64,000 bases of DNA, taken from positions 1 to 64,000 of the forward strand of contig JAIPBH010000010.1 in assembly GCA_021739635.1 (NCBI GenBank), given 5' to 3'. This document shows, one piece after another, positions 8,478-18,523 of this stretch. Every line of letters begins with the position of its first letter. The stretch's first letter is position 1. The notes beneath the pieces are model-generated. The model ran no database searches. It saw only the letters and a program-made list of their open reading frames with translations, and was not told the DNA's origin. Both the position numbers and the translations under genes were made by a program. The DNA is from Flavobacteriaceae bacterium. GTDB lineage: Bacteria; Bacteroidota; Bacteroidia; Flavobacteriales; Flavobacteriaceae.

Positions 8478-9731
8478 ATGAATAAAAACAAATTCTTCCT
8501 GTTTCTTTATGCCGCCACGACTAGGGTGTTTATTGATTTGGTTGGACGCTTAATGCTGGCCGAGATTATCGCCTTAGTTACACTGCCATCTATTAATATA
8601 AGGAAATTATTAAAGAAGTTTGAAGGTTTAAAGACTGTACTTGTTGGTTTAGCTGTTTTTCTTACGGCTCAAATTATTAGTGATATTGTAAATCAATCTG
8701 ATTCTTCTGATTATTTAAGGGGCTGGGCGATGATTGTTTTTTCCATGGTATCCACAATTTACTTGGTCAATCATTTATCTAAAGATAGTTACGGGATTGT
8801 ATATTATTTATTTGGGTTGTTTATAGTACTATTAATATTCGGCGAAGGTGATTTAGACCTTGGAGCAATGGCTGAAAACACAAACTATTTTAAGGCTCGT
8901 TTCGTTGGGTTTCTTAATCCTTTACTAATACTAGTAGCCTATCAATTATACAGAAAAAATAATAAACGCTTGGTGTCACTTCTGTTTTTAGCTTTTGGCC
9001 TTATATGTATGATTTTAGATGCACGTTCAAACGGGTTAATTTTTATTATTTCGGCTGTTTTGGTTTATATAAAAACTACCGGCATTCGCTTTTCTCGTTT
9101 TAAAATTATTTTATTAGGTGTAATTATATCGGGTATTCTTTATGCAGGATTTATATTTTATGTAAATCAGGTTTTACATAATGGTATTGGTGGCAGTAAT
9201 GCAAGGACACAATTAAATATGGCTTCGAATCCCTATAATCCATTTGAACTAATTTATTATGGCCGAAGCGATTTTTTTGTTTTAGTACAGGCAGTAGCAG
9301 ACAAGCCTATTTTTGGGCATGGTTCATGGGGAAAAGATACACAAGGAAAATATTCGGAAATTCTTATGTTAATAAGTGATAAAATTAATTCTAATGATAT
9401 AGGTTATATTCCAGCGCATTCGGTTTTTTTAGGGTCTTGGGCTTATGCAGGTATAATTGGCTTTATTTCCATTCTTGTAGTCTTTTTAACCTTATTTAAA
9501 TACAGTTTAAAAATATATAAGTCAAAAATTAAAAGTCATATTTTACCTATAATTATTATTTTAAGTTTGGATATGCTTTGGGCGTTTTTATTTTCACCTC
9601 TGGGAACATTACGTACTTCTTTCCCGATTTTTGCTGCAATAATTATTGTAGAATACAAAAGATTATTAATGACTCGTCAAATTCAACTTCTAATAGAAAC
9701 CAAATCCAAATTTAATAACAATGTGTTATGA
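8478..9731 (+). CDS. Wzy-like O-antigen polymerase/ligase
   Basis: Multi-TM protein with a periplasmic-loop segment (YYGRSDFFVLVQAVADKPIFGHGSWG...PAHSVFLGSWAYAGIIG). ATG at 8478 preferred over the upstream start. Confidence 0.75.
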   Translation: MNKNKFFLFLYAATTRVFIDLVGRLMLAEIIALVTLPSINIRKLLKKFEGLKTVLVGLAVFLTAQIISDIVNQSDSSDYLRGWAMIVFSMVSTIYLVNHLSKDSYGIVYYLFGLFIVLLIFGEGDLDLGAMAENTNYFKARFVGFLNPLLILVAYQLYRKNNKRLVSLLFLAFGLICMILDARSNGLIFIISAVLVYIKTTGIRFSRFKIILLGVIISGILYAGFIFYVNQVLHNGIGGSNARTQLNMASNPYNPFELIYYGRSDFFVLVQAVADKPIFGHGSWGKDTQGKYSEILMLISDKINSNDIGYIPAHSVFLGSWAYAGIIGFISILVVFLTLFKYSLKIYKSKIKSHILPIIIILSLDMLWAFLFSPLGTLRTSFPIFAAIIIVEYKRLLMTRQIQLLIETKSKFNNNVL

Positions 9732-10555
9732 TTAAAGACAAACCACTTTTCAGTATTGTTATAGTTAATTATAATCACGGTCAATTTTTAGATGAAACAA
9801 TAAAATCTATTTTAAACCAAAATTGTGATGATTTTGAATTGATTATTGTTGATGGAGGCAGTACAGACAATAGTGTCGATATAATTAAAAAGTATGAGCC
9901 TAGTTTAAGTTATTGGGTTTCAGAAAAAGATAAAGGTCAAAGTGATGCATTTAATAAGGGGTTTGCAAAAGCAAAAGGAGAGTTCTTTTTTTGGGTTAAT
10001 GCAGATGATATATTACTACCTAAAAGCATTATGTATGCTAAAGAAGCGGTTTTAAAGAATCCAAAACACATGTGGTTTACTGCTAATACAATATTTTTTA
10101 ATAAAAAAGGAATAATCAGTAAATGTTCTTTCGGTATGGACTGGTGTGATATAGCATTTAAAAATGCTCCTATTGTAATTAATGGTCCAACATCTATTTT
10201 TAATAAAACCTTATTTGAGATGAATAAATTCGATGAAAACCTAAATTATACTATGGATACAGATTTGTGGATGCGCTTTTATAATCAAGGATTAAAATAT
10301 AAAAGAATAAGGGCATATTTCTGGGGGTTTAGAATTCATGTTGATTCAAAAACATCTCATGCATTTAGTACTTCACCAAATAAAAAATTTAGTGATGAAA
10401 GTAAATTTATTTTGATTAAAAATAGAAGAAAACATACTAAAACCGGGTCTTTTATTCAGTTAATATGTAAATCTTTTAGAGGAGTTTTAATTAAATCATA
10501 CTTAGACACACAAAAATTGAAAGGTAAATTAATTCATGATGTATATGAGAAATAG
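9728..10555 (+). CDS. Glycosyltransferase family 2
   Basis: LFSIVIVNYNHGQFLDETIKSILNQNCDDFELIIVDGGSTDNS, FFWVNADDILLPKS. Confidence 0.9.
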   Translation: MIKDKPLFSIVIVNYNHGQFLDETIKSILNQNCDDFELIIVDGGSTDNSVDIIKKYEPSLSYWVSEKDKGQSDAFNKGFAKAKGEFFFWVNADDILLPKSIMYAKEAVLKNPKHMWFTANTIFFNKKGIISKCSFGMDWCDIAFKNAPIVINGPTSIFNKTLFEMNKFDENLNYTMDTDLWMRFYNQGLKYKRIRAYFWGFRIHVDSKTSHAFSTSPNKKFSDESKFILIKNRRKHTKTGSFIQLICKSFRGVLIKSYLDTQKLKGKLIHDVYEK

Positions 10556-11225
10556 CGTTAAAATTTGTATTCAAATCTTACTATTTCTATTTCCGTGGAA
10601 ACTAAGAAGAGTACTATTAAATAATTTTTTTAGTTACAAAATAAATAGTAAAGCTAAAATTGGATTTTCTGTATTATTATGTGATAAGTTGGAAATGGCT
10701 GAAAATTCAAGCATAGCACACTTAACTATATGCAAAAACATTGATGCAATAATATTAAACAATAATTCAGGAATTGGTTCTCTTAATTTTATTACAGGGT
10801 TTAATACAAAGAATAAAACGGTTTACTCACATCGTCTAAACAGAAAATGTGAGCTTATAATAAAAGAACATTCTGCTATAACATCAAGGCATTTTTTAGA
10901 TTGTAACGGTGGTATTTATATAGGTAAATACACTACAGTAGCAGGAATAAGAAGTACGTTTTTAACGCATAGTATAGATATCTATAAAAACAGGCAAGAT
11001 ATTAAACCCATAACAATTGGAGATTACTGTTTTATTGGAACAGGCTGTAACCTTTTAGGTGGTAGTTGTTTGCCTGATTATTCAGTTTTAGGTGCAGGTG
11101 CTGTATTATCAAAAGTGTATAGTGAATCTAACTTTCTTTATGGAGGTGTGCCTGCAAGGCCTTTGAAGGATTTAAAAGGTTATGATGTGGCTTATTTTAA
11201 TAGGCATAATGGTTTTGTGAAATAA
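10536..11225 (+). CDS. LbH acyltransferase (hexapeptide repeat)
   Basis: IGDYCFIGTGCNLLGGSCLPDYSVLGAGAVLSKVYSESNFLYGGVPARPLKDLKG. Start is ambiguous (overlaps upstream gene). Confidence 0.75.
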   Translation: MMYMRNSVKICIQILLFLFPWKLRRVLLNNFFSYKINSKAKIGFSVLLCDKLEMAENSSIAHLTICKNIDAIILNNNSGIGSLNFITGFNTKNKTVYSHRLNRKCELIIKEHSAITSRHFLDCNGGIYIGKYTTVAGIRSTFLTHSIDIYKNRQDIKPITIGDYCFIGTGCNLLGGSCLPDYSVLGAGAVLSKVYSESNFLYGGVPARPLKDLKGYDVAYFNRHNGFVK

Positions 11226-11228
11226 TAT

Positions 11229-12365
11229 ATGGAAATTACTCATGTCATATCTTCCGTCGATAAAAACTCTGGAGGCACGAGCACCTACATGAAATTACTG
11301 ATTGAGGCTTTAATTGATATGGTAAATCAAAACTTAATTGCTTTTGACTCTAATCAAAACATTAAAATTAATGGAGATGTTAATTGCAAATTCATAAAAA
11401 ACAAAAGCAAGATAACAGTTTGTAACCAAGAATTAGAAGATACCATATCTAGTGTATATTCAGATATATTTCATGGTAATGGGTTGTGGCAATATCCTGT
11501 TCATGCTATGTCAAAAATTGCATTAAAAAAAGACAAACCTTTTATTATATCAACTCATGGAATGTTGGAGCCCTGGGCTTTACAACAAGGTAAATTTAAA
11601 AAGCAACTAGCTTTAAAATTGTTTCAATATAACGATTTAGCCAAAGCCACTTGCTTACACGCCACTGCGCCTATGGAAGTGGAGAGTATTCGAAAATTAG
11701 GATTAAAAAACCCAATAGCCATGATACCCAATGGGGTTAATATTGAAGCGTTTCCAACCACTATGCCGGTTAAAGCTACAGCCCCAAAAAAAATTTTGTT
11801 TTTATCCCGTATTCACCATAAAAAAGGCATAGAACATTTAATTGAAGCCTGGAGCTTACTGGAAATTAACCTTCGTAAAAACTGGATCATAGAAATTGTT
11901 GGGAATGGCGAACAAGCCTACATTGAAACCTTGCAGCAAAAAATCAACATGCATCATTTACAGGAACAAATACTTATCAAAGCACCCGTTTTTGGCGGAG
12001 ATAAAATCAAAATATTTAGAGAGGCAAGCTTATTTGTATTGCCCACCTACAGTGAAAACTTTGGGATTGTAATTGCAGAAGCCATGGCAAGCTATACGCC
12101 CGTCATTACCACCAAAGGCACCCCTTGGGAAGAACTCAATACTCATAATGCGGGTTGGTGGATTGATATAGGTGTAGAGCCACTTAAAAATGCCTTAATA
12201 GATGCGATGCAAGCACCTGGTGAAGCATTGACACTGATGGGTAAAAACGGCAGAAAATTAATTGAAGATAAGTACAGTATGGAAGCCGTGGCAAGCCAAA
12301 TGTTGGAATTGTATGAATGGGTATTAAAAAAAGGTGAAAAACCAAAATTTATATATAAGTTGTGA
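11229..12365 (+). CDS. Glycosyltransferase family 4
   Basis: ISTHGMLEPWALQQGKFKKQLALKLFQ, ILFLSRIHHKKGIEHLIEAWSLL, FVLPTYSENFGIVIAEAMASYTPVITTKGTPWEEL. Confidence 0.9.
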   Translation: MEITHVISSVDKNSGGTSTYMKLLIEALIDMVNQNLIAFDSNQNIKINGDVNCKFIKNKSKITVCNQELEDTISSVYSDIFHGNGLWQYPVHAMSKIALKKDKPFIISTHGMLEPWALQQGKFKKQLALKLFQYNDLAKATCLHATAPMEVESIRKLGLKNPIAMIPNGVNIEAFPTTMPVKATAPKKILFLSRIHHKKGIEHLIEAWSLLEINLRKNWIIEIVGNGEQAYIETLQQKINMHHLQEQILIKAPVFGGDKIKIFREASLFVLPTYSENFGIVIAEAMASYTPVITTKGTPWEELNTHNAGWWIDIGVEPLKNALIDAMQAPGEALTLMGKNGRKLIEDKYSMEAVASQMLELYEWVLKKGEKPKFIYKL

Positions 12366-13354
12366 ACATTATTTATAAAAAAATAAAAAAATACTTCCCT
12401 TCAATTCTTAATTTGGGAGTTCTTTTCGTTTCATTAGAAAGTTTAAGGAGATATATTAAATATTCCTCAGTTACTAATGAAAATAGTGAAAGTAAATTAT
12501 TAGGAAGAATAATTGCCGATTATCACGTTATTGAAAAGGGGTTGACCATGCCTGTTCCCAGACTTGGGTTTGGGAAAGAAAGAATACTTCTGTTAATTAT
12601 AAATTGTATAAAATTTATAGACAGGTACGGAACTTCTAATAAACAAATTTGTGTAGCTATAGGTGTTATTTTAGAATACAAAAAATTCCATGAATTAAAA
12701 AAATTCATACTTGATAATGAAATTCTAACTAAAATAAATGAATTGAGTTTAAAAAGTAAAATTCAAAAAAAAACAGAGCAACTCAAATTTTCTAAACATG
12801 ATTATTATAAAAACATAAATAGTAAATTTGACCAATTTTCTAAATCAAGAAAAAGCATAAGAAACTATTCTAATCAGGCTATTCCCTCTGAGTTAATTAA
12901 TAAAGCAATCGACTTAGCAAAATTTGCACCCTCTTCATGCAATCGTCAAACTATAAGAGCACATGTTTACGAATGCAGGAATAGAATTCGACAAATATTA
13001 AATATTCAGGGTGGTAATAGAGGCTTTGGGCATTTAGCCGACAAACTCATTATTTTGACTTCGGATTTAGCTTATTGGCATGGTGTAAGTGAAATTCATG
13101 GTCCCTATGTAGATGGAGGTATATTTGCAATGAATTTAATGTATACATTACATTTTTATGGTGTAGCGTCATGTCCCCTGAACTGTAATTTATCTCCAAA
13201 AAAAGAAAAAAAATTAAGAAAAATTTGCAATATCCCTGATTCGGAAGTTTTTATAGTTATGCTTTCATTAGGCATGGTGTCAGAACAATTTGAAGTACCA
13301 GCTTCAATAAGATACTCTTTTGAAAATATTATATCAGTTCACAAAGAATACTAA
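12362..13354 (+). CDS. Nitroreductase family protein with about 150-aa N-terminal extension
   Basis: SRKSIRNYSNQAIPSELINKAIDLAKFAPSSCNRQTIRAHVYE...DGGIFAMNLMYTLHFYGVASCPLN. The extension contains HVIEKGLTMPVPRLGFGKE. Confidence 0.8.
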   Translation: MNIIYKKIKKYFPSILNLGVLFVSLESLRRYIKYSSVTNENSESKLLGRIIADYHVIEKGLTMPVPRLGFGKERILLLIINCIKFIDRYGTSNKQICVAIGVILEYKKFHELKKFILDNEILTKINELSLKSKIQKKTEQLKFSKHDYYKNINSKFDQFSKSRKSIRNYSNQAIPSELINKAIDLAKFAPSSCNRQTIRAHVYECRNRIRQILNIQGGNRGFGHLADKLIILTSDLAYWHGVSEIHGPYVDGGIFAMNLMYTLHFYGVASCPLNCNLSPKKEKKLRKICNIPDSEVFIVMLSLGMVSEQFEVPASIRYSFENIISVHKEY

Positions 13355-14494
13355 ATGAATAAAGTAGGAATTATAACGATCTTAAATGTAAATAATTATG
13401 GAGCAGAACTACAGGCTTTTGCGCTTCAACATGCAATTAACAAGCTTGGTTTTGATGCAGAAATATTGAATTATGCTTATTATAAAACGACTGTCCATAA
13501 AAAATCAAAAAGGTCTCAACCTATTATAAAACAAACATATAAAAGTCAATTAAAAGAATTTTTATTCCCTTATATAGAAAATTTTAAAGCATTACCTTAT
13601 TGGTTTAAAAAGAAAAAAAGAGATAGAAAGTTTCAAGAATTTCATAATAAAAATACACGTATATCTGAAGTAATTAGATCAATAGATGAACTTTATAGAA
13701 AAAAATTCAACTATGATATATATATGGTTGGAAGCGACCAAGTATGGAACCCTAATTCAAATACTAATATTGAACCCTATTTTCTTCTTTTTGCACCTCC
13801 CAAGGCAAAAAAAGTAAGTTATGCCTCAAGTTTTGGAGTTGATTCAATAAAAAAAAAATATCATCCCATTTTTAAAAAGTTTATAGACAATCTAGATGAA
13901 ATAGCTGTGCGCGAGGTTTCAGGAGTTAGAATTATTAAACAAATTTGCAATCGTAAAATTGATTGGGTTTTGGACCCCACATTTTTATTGAAAAAAAGTG
14001 AATGGTCTGAACTGTCTGAAAAGCACAACCTTAAAGAGAAGTACCTATTAATATATGTTTTAACTGATTCTGAATACATAACCAATCTAGCAAAAAAGAT
14101 AGCAAAAGAAAAAGGGCTAAATATAGTTAGGTTATGCAAAAATGCTTCTAAAGTAGATAAAGAAAGTGATGTTATTAATATTATAGATGCAGGACCTTCG
14201 GAATTTTTGGGTTGGTTTCATGAAGCCAGTTTTGTTATAACTACCTCATTTCATGGTTTATGTTTTTCATTGAATTTCAATTTACCTTTTTATGTTGTGT
14301 TGAAAAAAGAAAAACAAAATAATAGTAGGCAAACTAATTTATTAGAATATCTGGATATACCTGACAGATATATTTATACTGATAGTACAATGCCAGAAAT
14401 TGATACATGGGAAATGGATTATAAAAAAGTTAATTTAAAAATTGATTATAAAAGGGAAATGTCGTTCAAGTTTTTAGTAAAATCACTCAATTAA
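13355..14494 (+). CDS. Polysaccharide pyruvyl transferase family protein
   Basis: MNKVGIITILNVNNYGAELQAFALQHAINKLG, MVGSDQVWNPN, KKVSYASSFG, TTSFHGLCFSLNFNLPFYVV. Confidence 0.9.
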   Translation: MNKVGIITILNVNNYGAELQAFALQHAINKLGFDAEILNYAYYKTTVHKKSKRSQPIIKQTYKSQLKEFLFPYIENFKALPYWFKKKKRDRKFQEFHNKNTRISEVIRSIDELYRKKFNYDIYMVGSDQVWNPNSNTNIEPYFLLFAPPKAKKVSYASSFGVDSIKKKYHPIFKKFIDNLDEIAVREVSGVRIIKQICNRKIDWVLDPTFLLKKSEWSELSEKHNLKEKYLLIYVLTDSEYITNLAKKIAKEKGLNIVRLCKNASKVDKESDVINIIDAGPSEFLGWFHEASFVITTSFHGLCFSLNFNLPFYVVLKKEKQNNSRQTNLLEYLDIPDRYIYTDSTMPEIDTWEMDYKKVNLKIDYKREMSFKFLVKSLN

Positions 14495-14498
14495 ATTA

Positions 14499-15041
14499 AT
14501 GAAATATACAAAATATCAGAATAAGTTAAGTGTTAAGAATAAGATTGGTAGATTCTTTTGGTATGTAATTAGATTTATGTTTTTTAGGCCATTAAATCAG
14601 CCTTTTTTAAATGGTTTTCGTATTGCATTATTGAGACTTTTTGGAGCAAAATTAGGAAAGGGTAATAAGATACATGCCAAAGTGAAGATTTGGGCACCAT
14701 GGAATCTTGAAACTGGCGATTTTGTGGCAATAGGTTATGATGCTCATATTTATAACCCTGGTAAAATAATCATTGGAAATAAGGTAACCATTTCTCAAAG
14801 GGCACATTTATGCAGCGCAACACATGATTACACTAACTTGAAGAATCCCTTAATTACAAAGTCAATTTATATAAATGATTTGGTTTGGATAGCGACTGAC
14901 ACCTTCATTAGTTTAGGGGTCGTAATAGGTGAAGGTTCTATTGTTGGCGCTGGCGCTTGTGTATTTAAAAATGTAGAACCTTGGACCATTGTTGGTGGCA
15001 ACCCGGCTAAATTTATAAAAAAAAGAGTGGTGAATGATTAG
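14499..15041 (+). CDS. WcaF-like acyltransferase (hexapeptide repeat)
   Basis: IWAPWNLETGDFVAIGYDAHIYNPGKIIIGNKVTISQRAHLCSATHDYTN...VGAGACVFKNVEPWTIVGGNPAKFIKKR. Confidence 0.85.
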   Translation: MKYTKYQNKLSVKNKIGRFFWYVIRFMFFRPLNQPFLNGFRIALLRLFGAKLGKGNKIHAKVKIWAPWNLETGDFVAIGYDAHIYNPGKIIIGNKVTISQRAHLCSATHDYTNLKNPLITKSIYINDLVWIATDTFISLGVVIGEGSIVGAGACVFKNVEPWTIVGGNPAKFIKKRVVND

Positions 15042-15843
15042 TGCACTTATTTTAACTTATAATGAGGAAACTATTTTAAATCAATGTTTAGAAGCACTTT
15101 CTTTTGTTGATGAAATTGTTGTTTTTGATTCGTATAGTACAGATAACACCTTAAAAATTGCTAAACAACATCATGCTAAAATAGTTCAAAGAAATTTTGA
15201 CAATTATGCAAACCAAAGAAATGCGGCTTTAAAAGAAGTTAATAAATCTTCAGAATGGATTTTAATGGTAGATGCTGATGAAATTGTGACCCCTGAATTA
15301 AAAGAGGAAATAAAAAATAAAATCGCTTTTCAAAATGAGATTACCATGTATCGTGTTAGACGCAAAGACATGTTTCAAGGTAAGTGGATTAAGCAAAGCA
15401 GTGGTTACCCTACTTGGTTTCCTAGGCTATTTAAAAATGGGTGCGTCACTGTTGAAAGAGAGATCAATGAAGACTATAAAACTACAGGTAAAGAAGGTTT
15501 GTTAAAGGAACATTTAATTCATTTCCCTTTCAACAAAGGTTTAACATGGTGGATAGAGAAGCATAATCGGTATTCTGAAATGGAAGCTCATAAAATGCTC
15601 ACTGAAATTAATGAACCTTTTAAGTTTATAGATTTATTTTCAAAAAATCCGGTGATTAGGCGTAAAGCTCAAAAACTTCTAAGTTATCAATTACCTTTTA
15701 GACCTCATCTTATATTTTTTGCATTTTACATTTTAAAAGGAGGATTTTTAAATGGAAATGCAGGTTATACATTTTGCAAGCTCAGAAAAATGTATGAAAC
15801 TATGATTGATCTAAAACTTAAGGCTTTAAAAAATAAGTATTAA
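15034..15843 (+). CDS. Glycosyltransferase family 2 (WaaE/KdtX-like)
   Basis: MISALILTYNEETILNQCLEALSFVDEIVVFDSYSTDNTLKIAKQ...NYANQRNAAL...WILMVDADEIVTPEL. Confidence 0.9.
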   Translation: MISALILTYNEETILNQCLEALSFVDEIVVFDSYSTDNTLKIAKQHHAKIVQRNFDNYANQRNAALKEVNKSSEWILMVDADEIVTPELKEEIKNKIAFQNEITMYRVRRKDMFQGKWIKQSSGYPTWFPRLFKNGCVTVEREINEDYKTTGKEGLLKEHLIHFPFNKGLTWWIEKHNRYSEMEAHKMLTEINEPFKFIDLFSKNPVIRRKAQKLLSYQLPFRPHLIFFAFYILKGGFLNGNAGYTFCKLRKMYETMIDLKLKALKNKY

Positions 15844-16584
15844 ATGAAAGTTTCTGTCATTACGGCTACATTTAACAGTGAAACTACTTTAGGTCAAACC
15901 ATAGCCTCTTTGGCTGAGCAAAGTTTTGATAATATTGAATATATTGTGGTTGATGGAGGGTCTAAAGATGATACCGTTTCAATTATAAAAAAAAATAAAA
16001 CAAGCATTTCTAAATGGCAATCTGAGCCTGACAGCGGTATTTACGATGCCTTAAATAAAGGTATCAACTTAGCAACCGGTGATGTGATTGGGTTGCTACA
16101 CTCTGATGATGTGCTGGCTTCAAAAGATGTACTCTTAAAAATTGTACACTGCTTTCAAGCAGGAAATGTAGATGGGGTTTATGGCGATTTGGAGTATGTC
16201 GCTAAAGAAAACACCAACAGAGTGATTAGGTATTGGAAAAGTAAACCCTTTCAACCCAAACTATTAAAACAAGGCTGGATGCCGGCACATCCTACCCTGT
16301 TTTTAAAACGGACCGTTTATGAAAAGCATGGCCTGTTTAATTTAAACTTTAAAATAGCCGCAGACTATGATTTGATGCTACGTATTTTTAAAGATGACAC
16401 CCTGAAATTTTGCTATTTACCTAAAGTAATAACCAAAATGAGGGTTGGTGGCATGAGCAACCGATCTATTACAAACATATTACAAAAAACAAAAGAAGAT
16501 TACCGCGCTATAACCTTAAATAACACTGGAGGCCTGGTTACTCTTTTAATAAAAAACACCTCCAAAATCAAACAGTTTTTTTAA
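15844..16584 (+). CDS. Glycosyltransferase family 2
   Basis: MKVSVITATFNSETTLGQTIASLAEQSFDNIEYIVVDGGSKDDT...SEPDSGIYDALNKGINLATGDVIGLLHSDD. Confidence 0.9.
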   Translation: MKVSVITATFNSETTLGQTIASLAEQSFDNIEYIVVDGGSKDDTVSIIKKNKTSISKWQSEPDSGIYDALNKGINLATGDVIGLLHSDDVLASKDVLLKIVHCFQAGNVDGVYGDLEYVAKENTNRVIRYWKSKPFQPKLLKQGWMPAHPTLFLKRTVYEKHGLFNLNFKIAADYDLMLRIFKDDTLKFCYLPKVITKMRVGGMSNRSITNILQKTKEDYRAITLNNTGGLVTLLIKNTSKIKQFF

Positions 16585-16611
16585 CCTATTTTTTTATTAT
16601 AAACTTTCATC

Positions 16612-17739
16612 ATGCTTAAAGAACTTCTATCTAATTTTACCGTAATTAGTATTCTGGCAGTTATAAATTCATTTATTATGGTGTATTTACTTATTCCAAA
16701 AATAAGTTGGGTCATACAAAAGCGGCAATTAAACGATACGCCAGATGCCCGCAGCTCACATAATAAAGCAACACCAACGATGGCGGGGTTTTCGTTTTTT
16801 ATTACGTTGTTAATAGTGCTGTTTTTTTTGAAAGATTATGATAAAGAAGGGGTGAGTTTAAACATTATAGCCGCCTCTACGCTATTGTTTACTATTGGCC
16901 TAAAGGATGATTTGGTATTGGCTACCCCACGATCTAAATTGCTTATAGAAATTATGGCGGTACTGTTTATGCTGTTTTGCAGCTGTACCCATGTACCCAC
17001 CTTTTATGGGTTTTTAGGGGTGTATGGCATTCCAGAGGTTCTTAACTATACCTTAGTAATTGTGATGACCATTACTATTATTAATGCGTATAACCTTATT
17101 GATGGTATCGATGGTTTGGCATCAACCGTAGCCATTATTATTTTTAGTATTTATGCCCTAATTTTTTATGCGACCCACCTAGATTTTTATTTTTTGCTCT
17201 GCCTGAGCTTAATAGGTATTTTACTGGCCTATCTGCACTATAATTTTTCTAACACGCATAAAATATTTATGGGTGATACGGGCTCCCTCATTATTGGGTT
17301 TTTTATTGCGGTGTGTACGCTAAAATTTCTGGCCATGCATGAATCTTTTTTTGAGAATGCATTTGCCTTTAAGCTTGAAAATAAACTTGTTATAATAGCT
17401 GCTATTTTATGGATTCCTTTGTTTGATTTGTTTAGAGTTATAGGGGTACGGTTGCTTCATAAAAAAAACATTTTTTATCCAGACCGAAACCATATGCACC
17501 ATATATTAATTGATTCTGGCTTATCGCATTTTAATGCCACCATGCTATTAGGCTTGTCAAATTTTGTTATTGTTATTTTAATTTTAAAACTTGCTACGTT
17601 TTTAAATAGCTTTATTATGGTAATGATATTAGTGCTTCTGTTTGGTATTGGAATTATTATATTTTACTGCTTAAAAAAAATGACCATTAAAAAATCAACC
17701 CTTCATAACTTAAAAAACAATGAAACAAAAACGCTATAA
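16612..17739 (+). CDS. MraY/WecA-family undecaprenyl-phosphate sugar-1-phosphate transferase
   Basis: NDTPDARSSHNKATPTMAGFSFF, INAYNLIDGIDGLAS, FMGDTGSLIIGF, PDRNHMHHILID. Confidence 0.9.
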   Translation: MLKELLSNFTVISILAVINSFIMVYLLIPKISWVIQKRQLNDTPDARSSHNKATPTMAGFSFFITLLIVLFFLKDYDKEGVSLNIIAASTLLFTIGLKDDLVLATPRSKLLIEIMAVLFMLFCSCTHVPTFYGFLGVYGIPEVLNYTLVIVMTITIINAYNLIDGIDGLASTVAIIIFSIYALIFYATHLDFYFLLCLSLIGILLAYLHYNFSNTHKIFMGDTGSLIIGFFIAVCTLKFLAMHESFFENAFAFKLENKLVIIAAILWIPLFDLFRVIGVRLLHKKNIFYPDRNHMHHILIDSGLSHFNATMLLGLSNFVIVILILKLATFLNSFIMVMILVLLFGIGIIIFYCLKKMTIKKSTLHNLKNNETKTL

Positions 17740-17752
17740 TACCTGTATATTA

Positions 17753-18511
17753 ATGAGTAAACAACATACCAAACACCTATTGATGCTAGGCACGGCCCTA
17801 CTGCTTATGGGTTGTGTTTCCAATAAAAAAATGATTTATTTTCAAGAATCAGACCACTTAAAATTGGAAACATCGCTTGCTAATTTTGAACCTGCCATAC
17901 AACCGGGTGATTTTATTACCATTCATGTGTCTGCAAACGACCCTTTATTGGCGCAAACCTTTAATTTGTATGAAACCGCTACAAGCACAGCTACTCCTAG
18001 AATGCTACCCTATTTGGTGGATAGCAAAGGCACCATTAATTTTCCTGTACTAGGTAAGCTTCATGTGGGCGGGTTTACAACGCATCAAATAAGTAACCAT
18101 ATTACAGAAGCCTTAACAACCTATTTGGTGGCTCCTATTGTAAATGTACGTTTAACCAATTTTAAAATATCTGTGATGGGTGAGGTAAAAATGCCGGGTT
18201 CGTATACCATACCCAATGAACGTATTACTATTGTAGAAGCTTTGGCACTTGCTGGCGATTTAACCATTCAGGCTAAAAGAAAGTCTATCATGCTTATACG
18301 GGAACAAAATGGACAACGTGAATTTTTTACGGTTGATTTAACAGATAAAAGCCTTTTTAATTCGCCGTATTATTATCTAGCACAAAACGATGTAATTTAT
18401 GTGCAGCCTAATAAAGCCAAAGTCAATTCGTCATCGGTGGGTGCTGGCACCAGTGTTCTGTTATCATCAATTGGTATATTAATTTCTGTAATCACCTTAC
18501 TTTCCATATAA
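17753..18511 (+). CDS. Wza-like polysaccharide export lipoprotein
   Basis: Lipobox ALLLMGC; IQPGDFITIHVSANDP; SLBB-like GEVKMPGSYTIPNERITIVEALALAGD. ATG at 17753 precedes the signal peptide. Confidence 0.85.
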   Translation: MSKQHTKHLLMLGTALLLMGCVSNKKMIYFQESDHLKLETSLANFEPAIQPGDFITIHVSANDPLLAQTFNLYETATSTATPRMLPYLVDSKGTINFPVLGKLHVGGFTTHQISNHITEALTTYLVAPIVNVRLTNFKISVMGEVKMPGSYTIPNERITIVEALALAGDLTIQAKRKSIMLIREQNGQREFFTVDLTDKSLFNSPYYYLAQNDVIYVQPNKAKVNSSSVGAGTSVLLSSIGILISVITLLSI

Positions 18512-18523
18512 AACTAATGTGTT

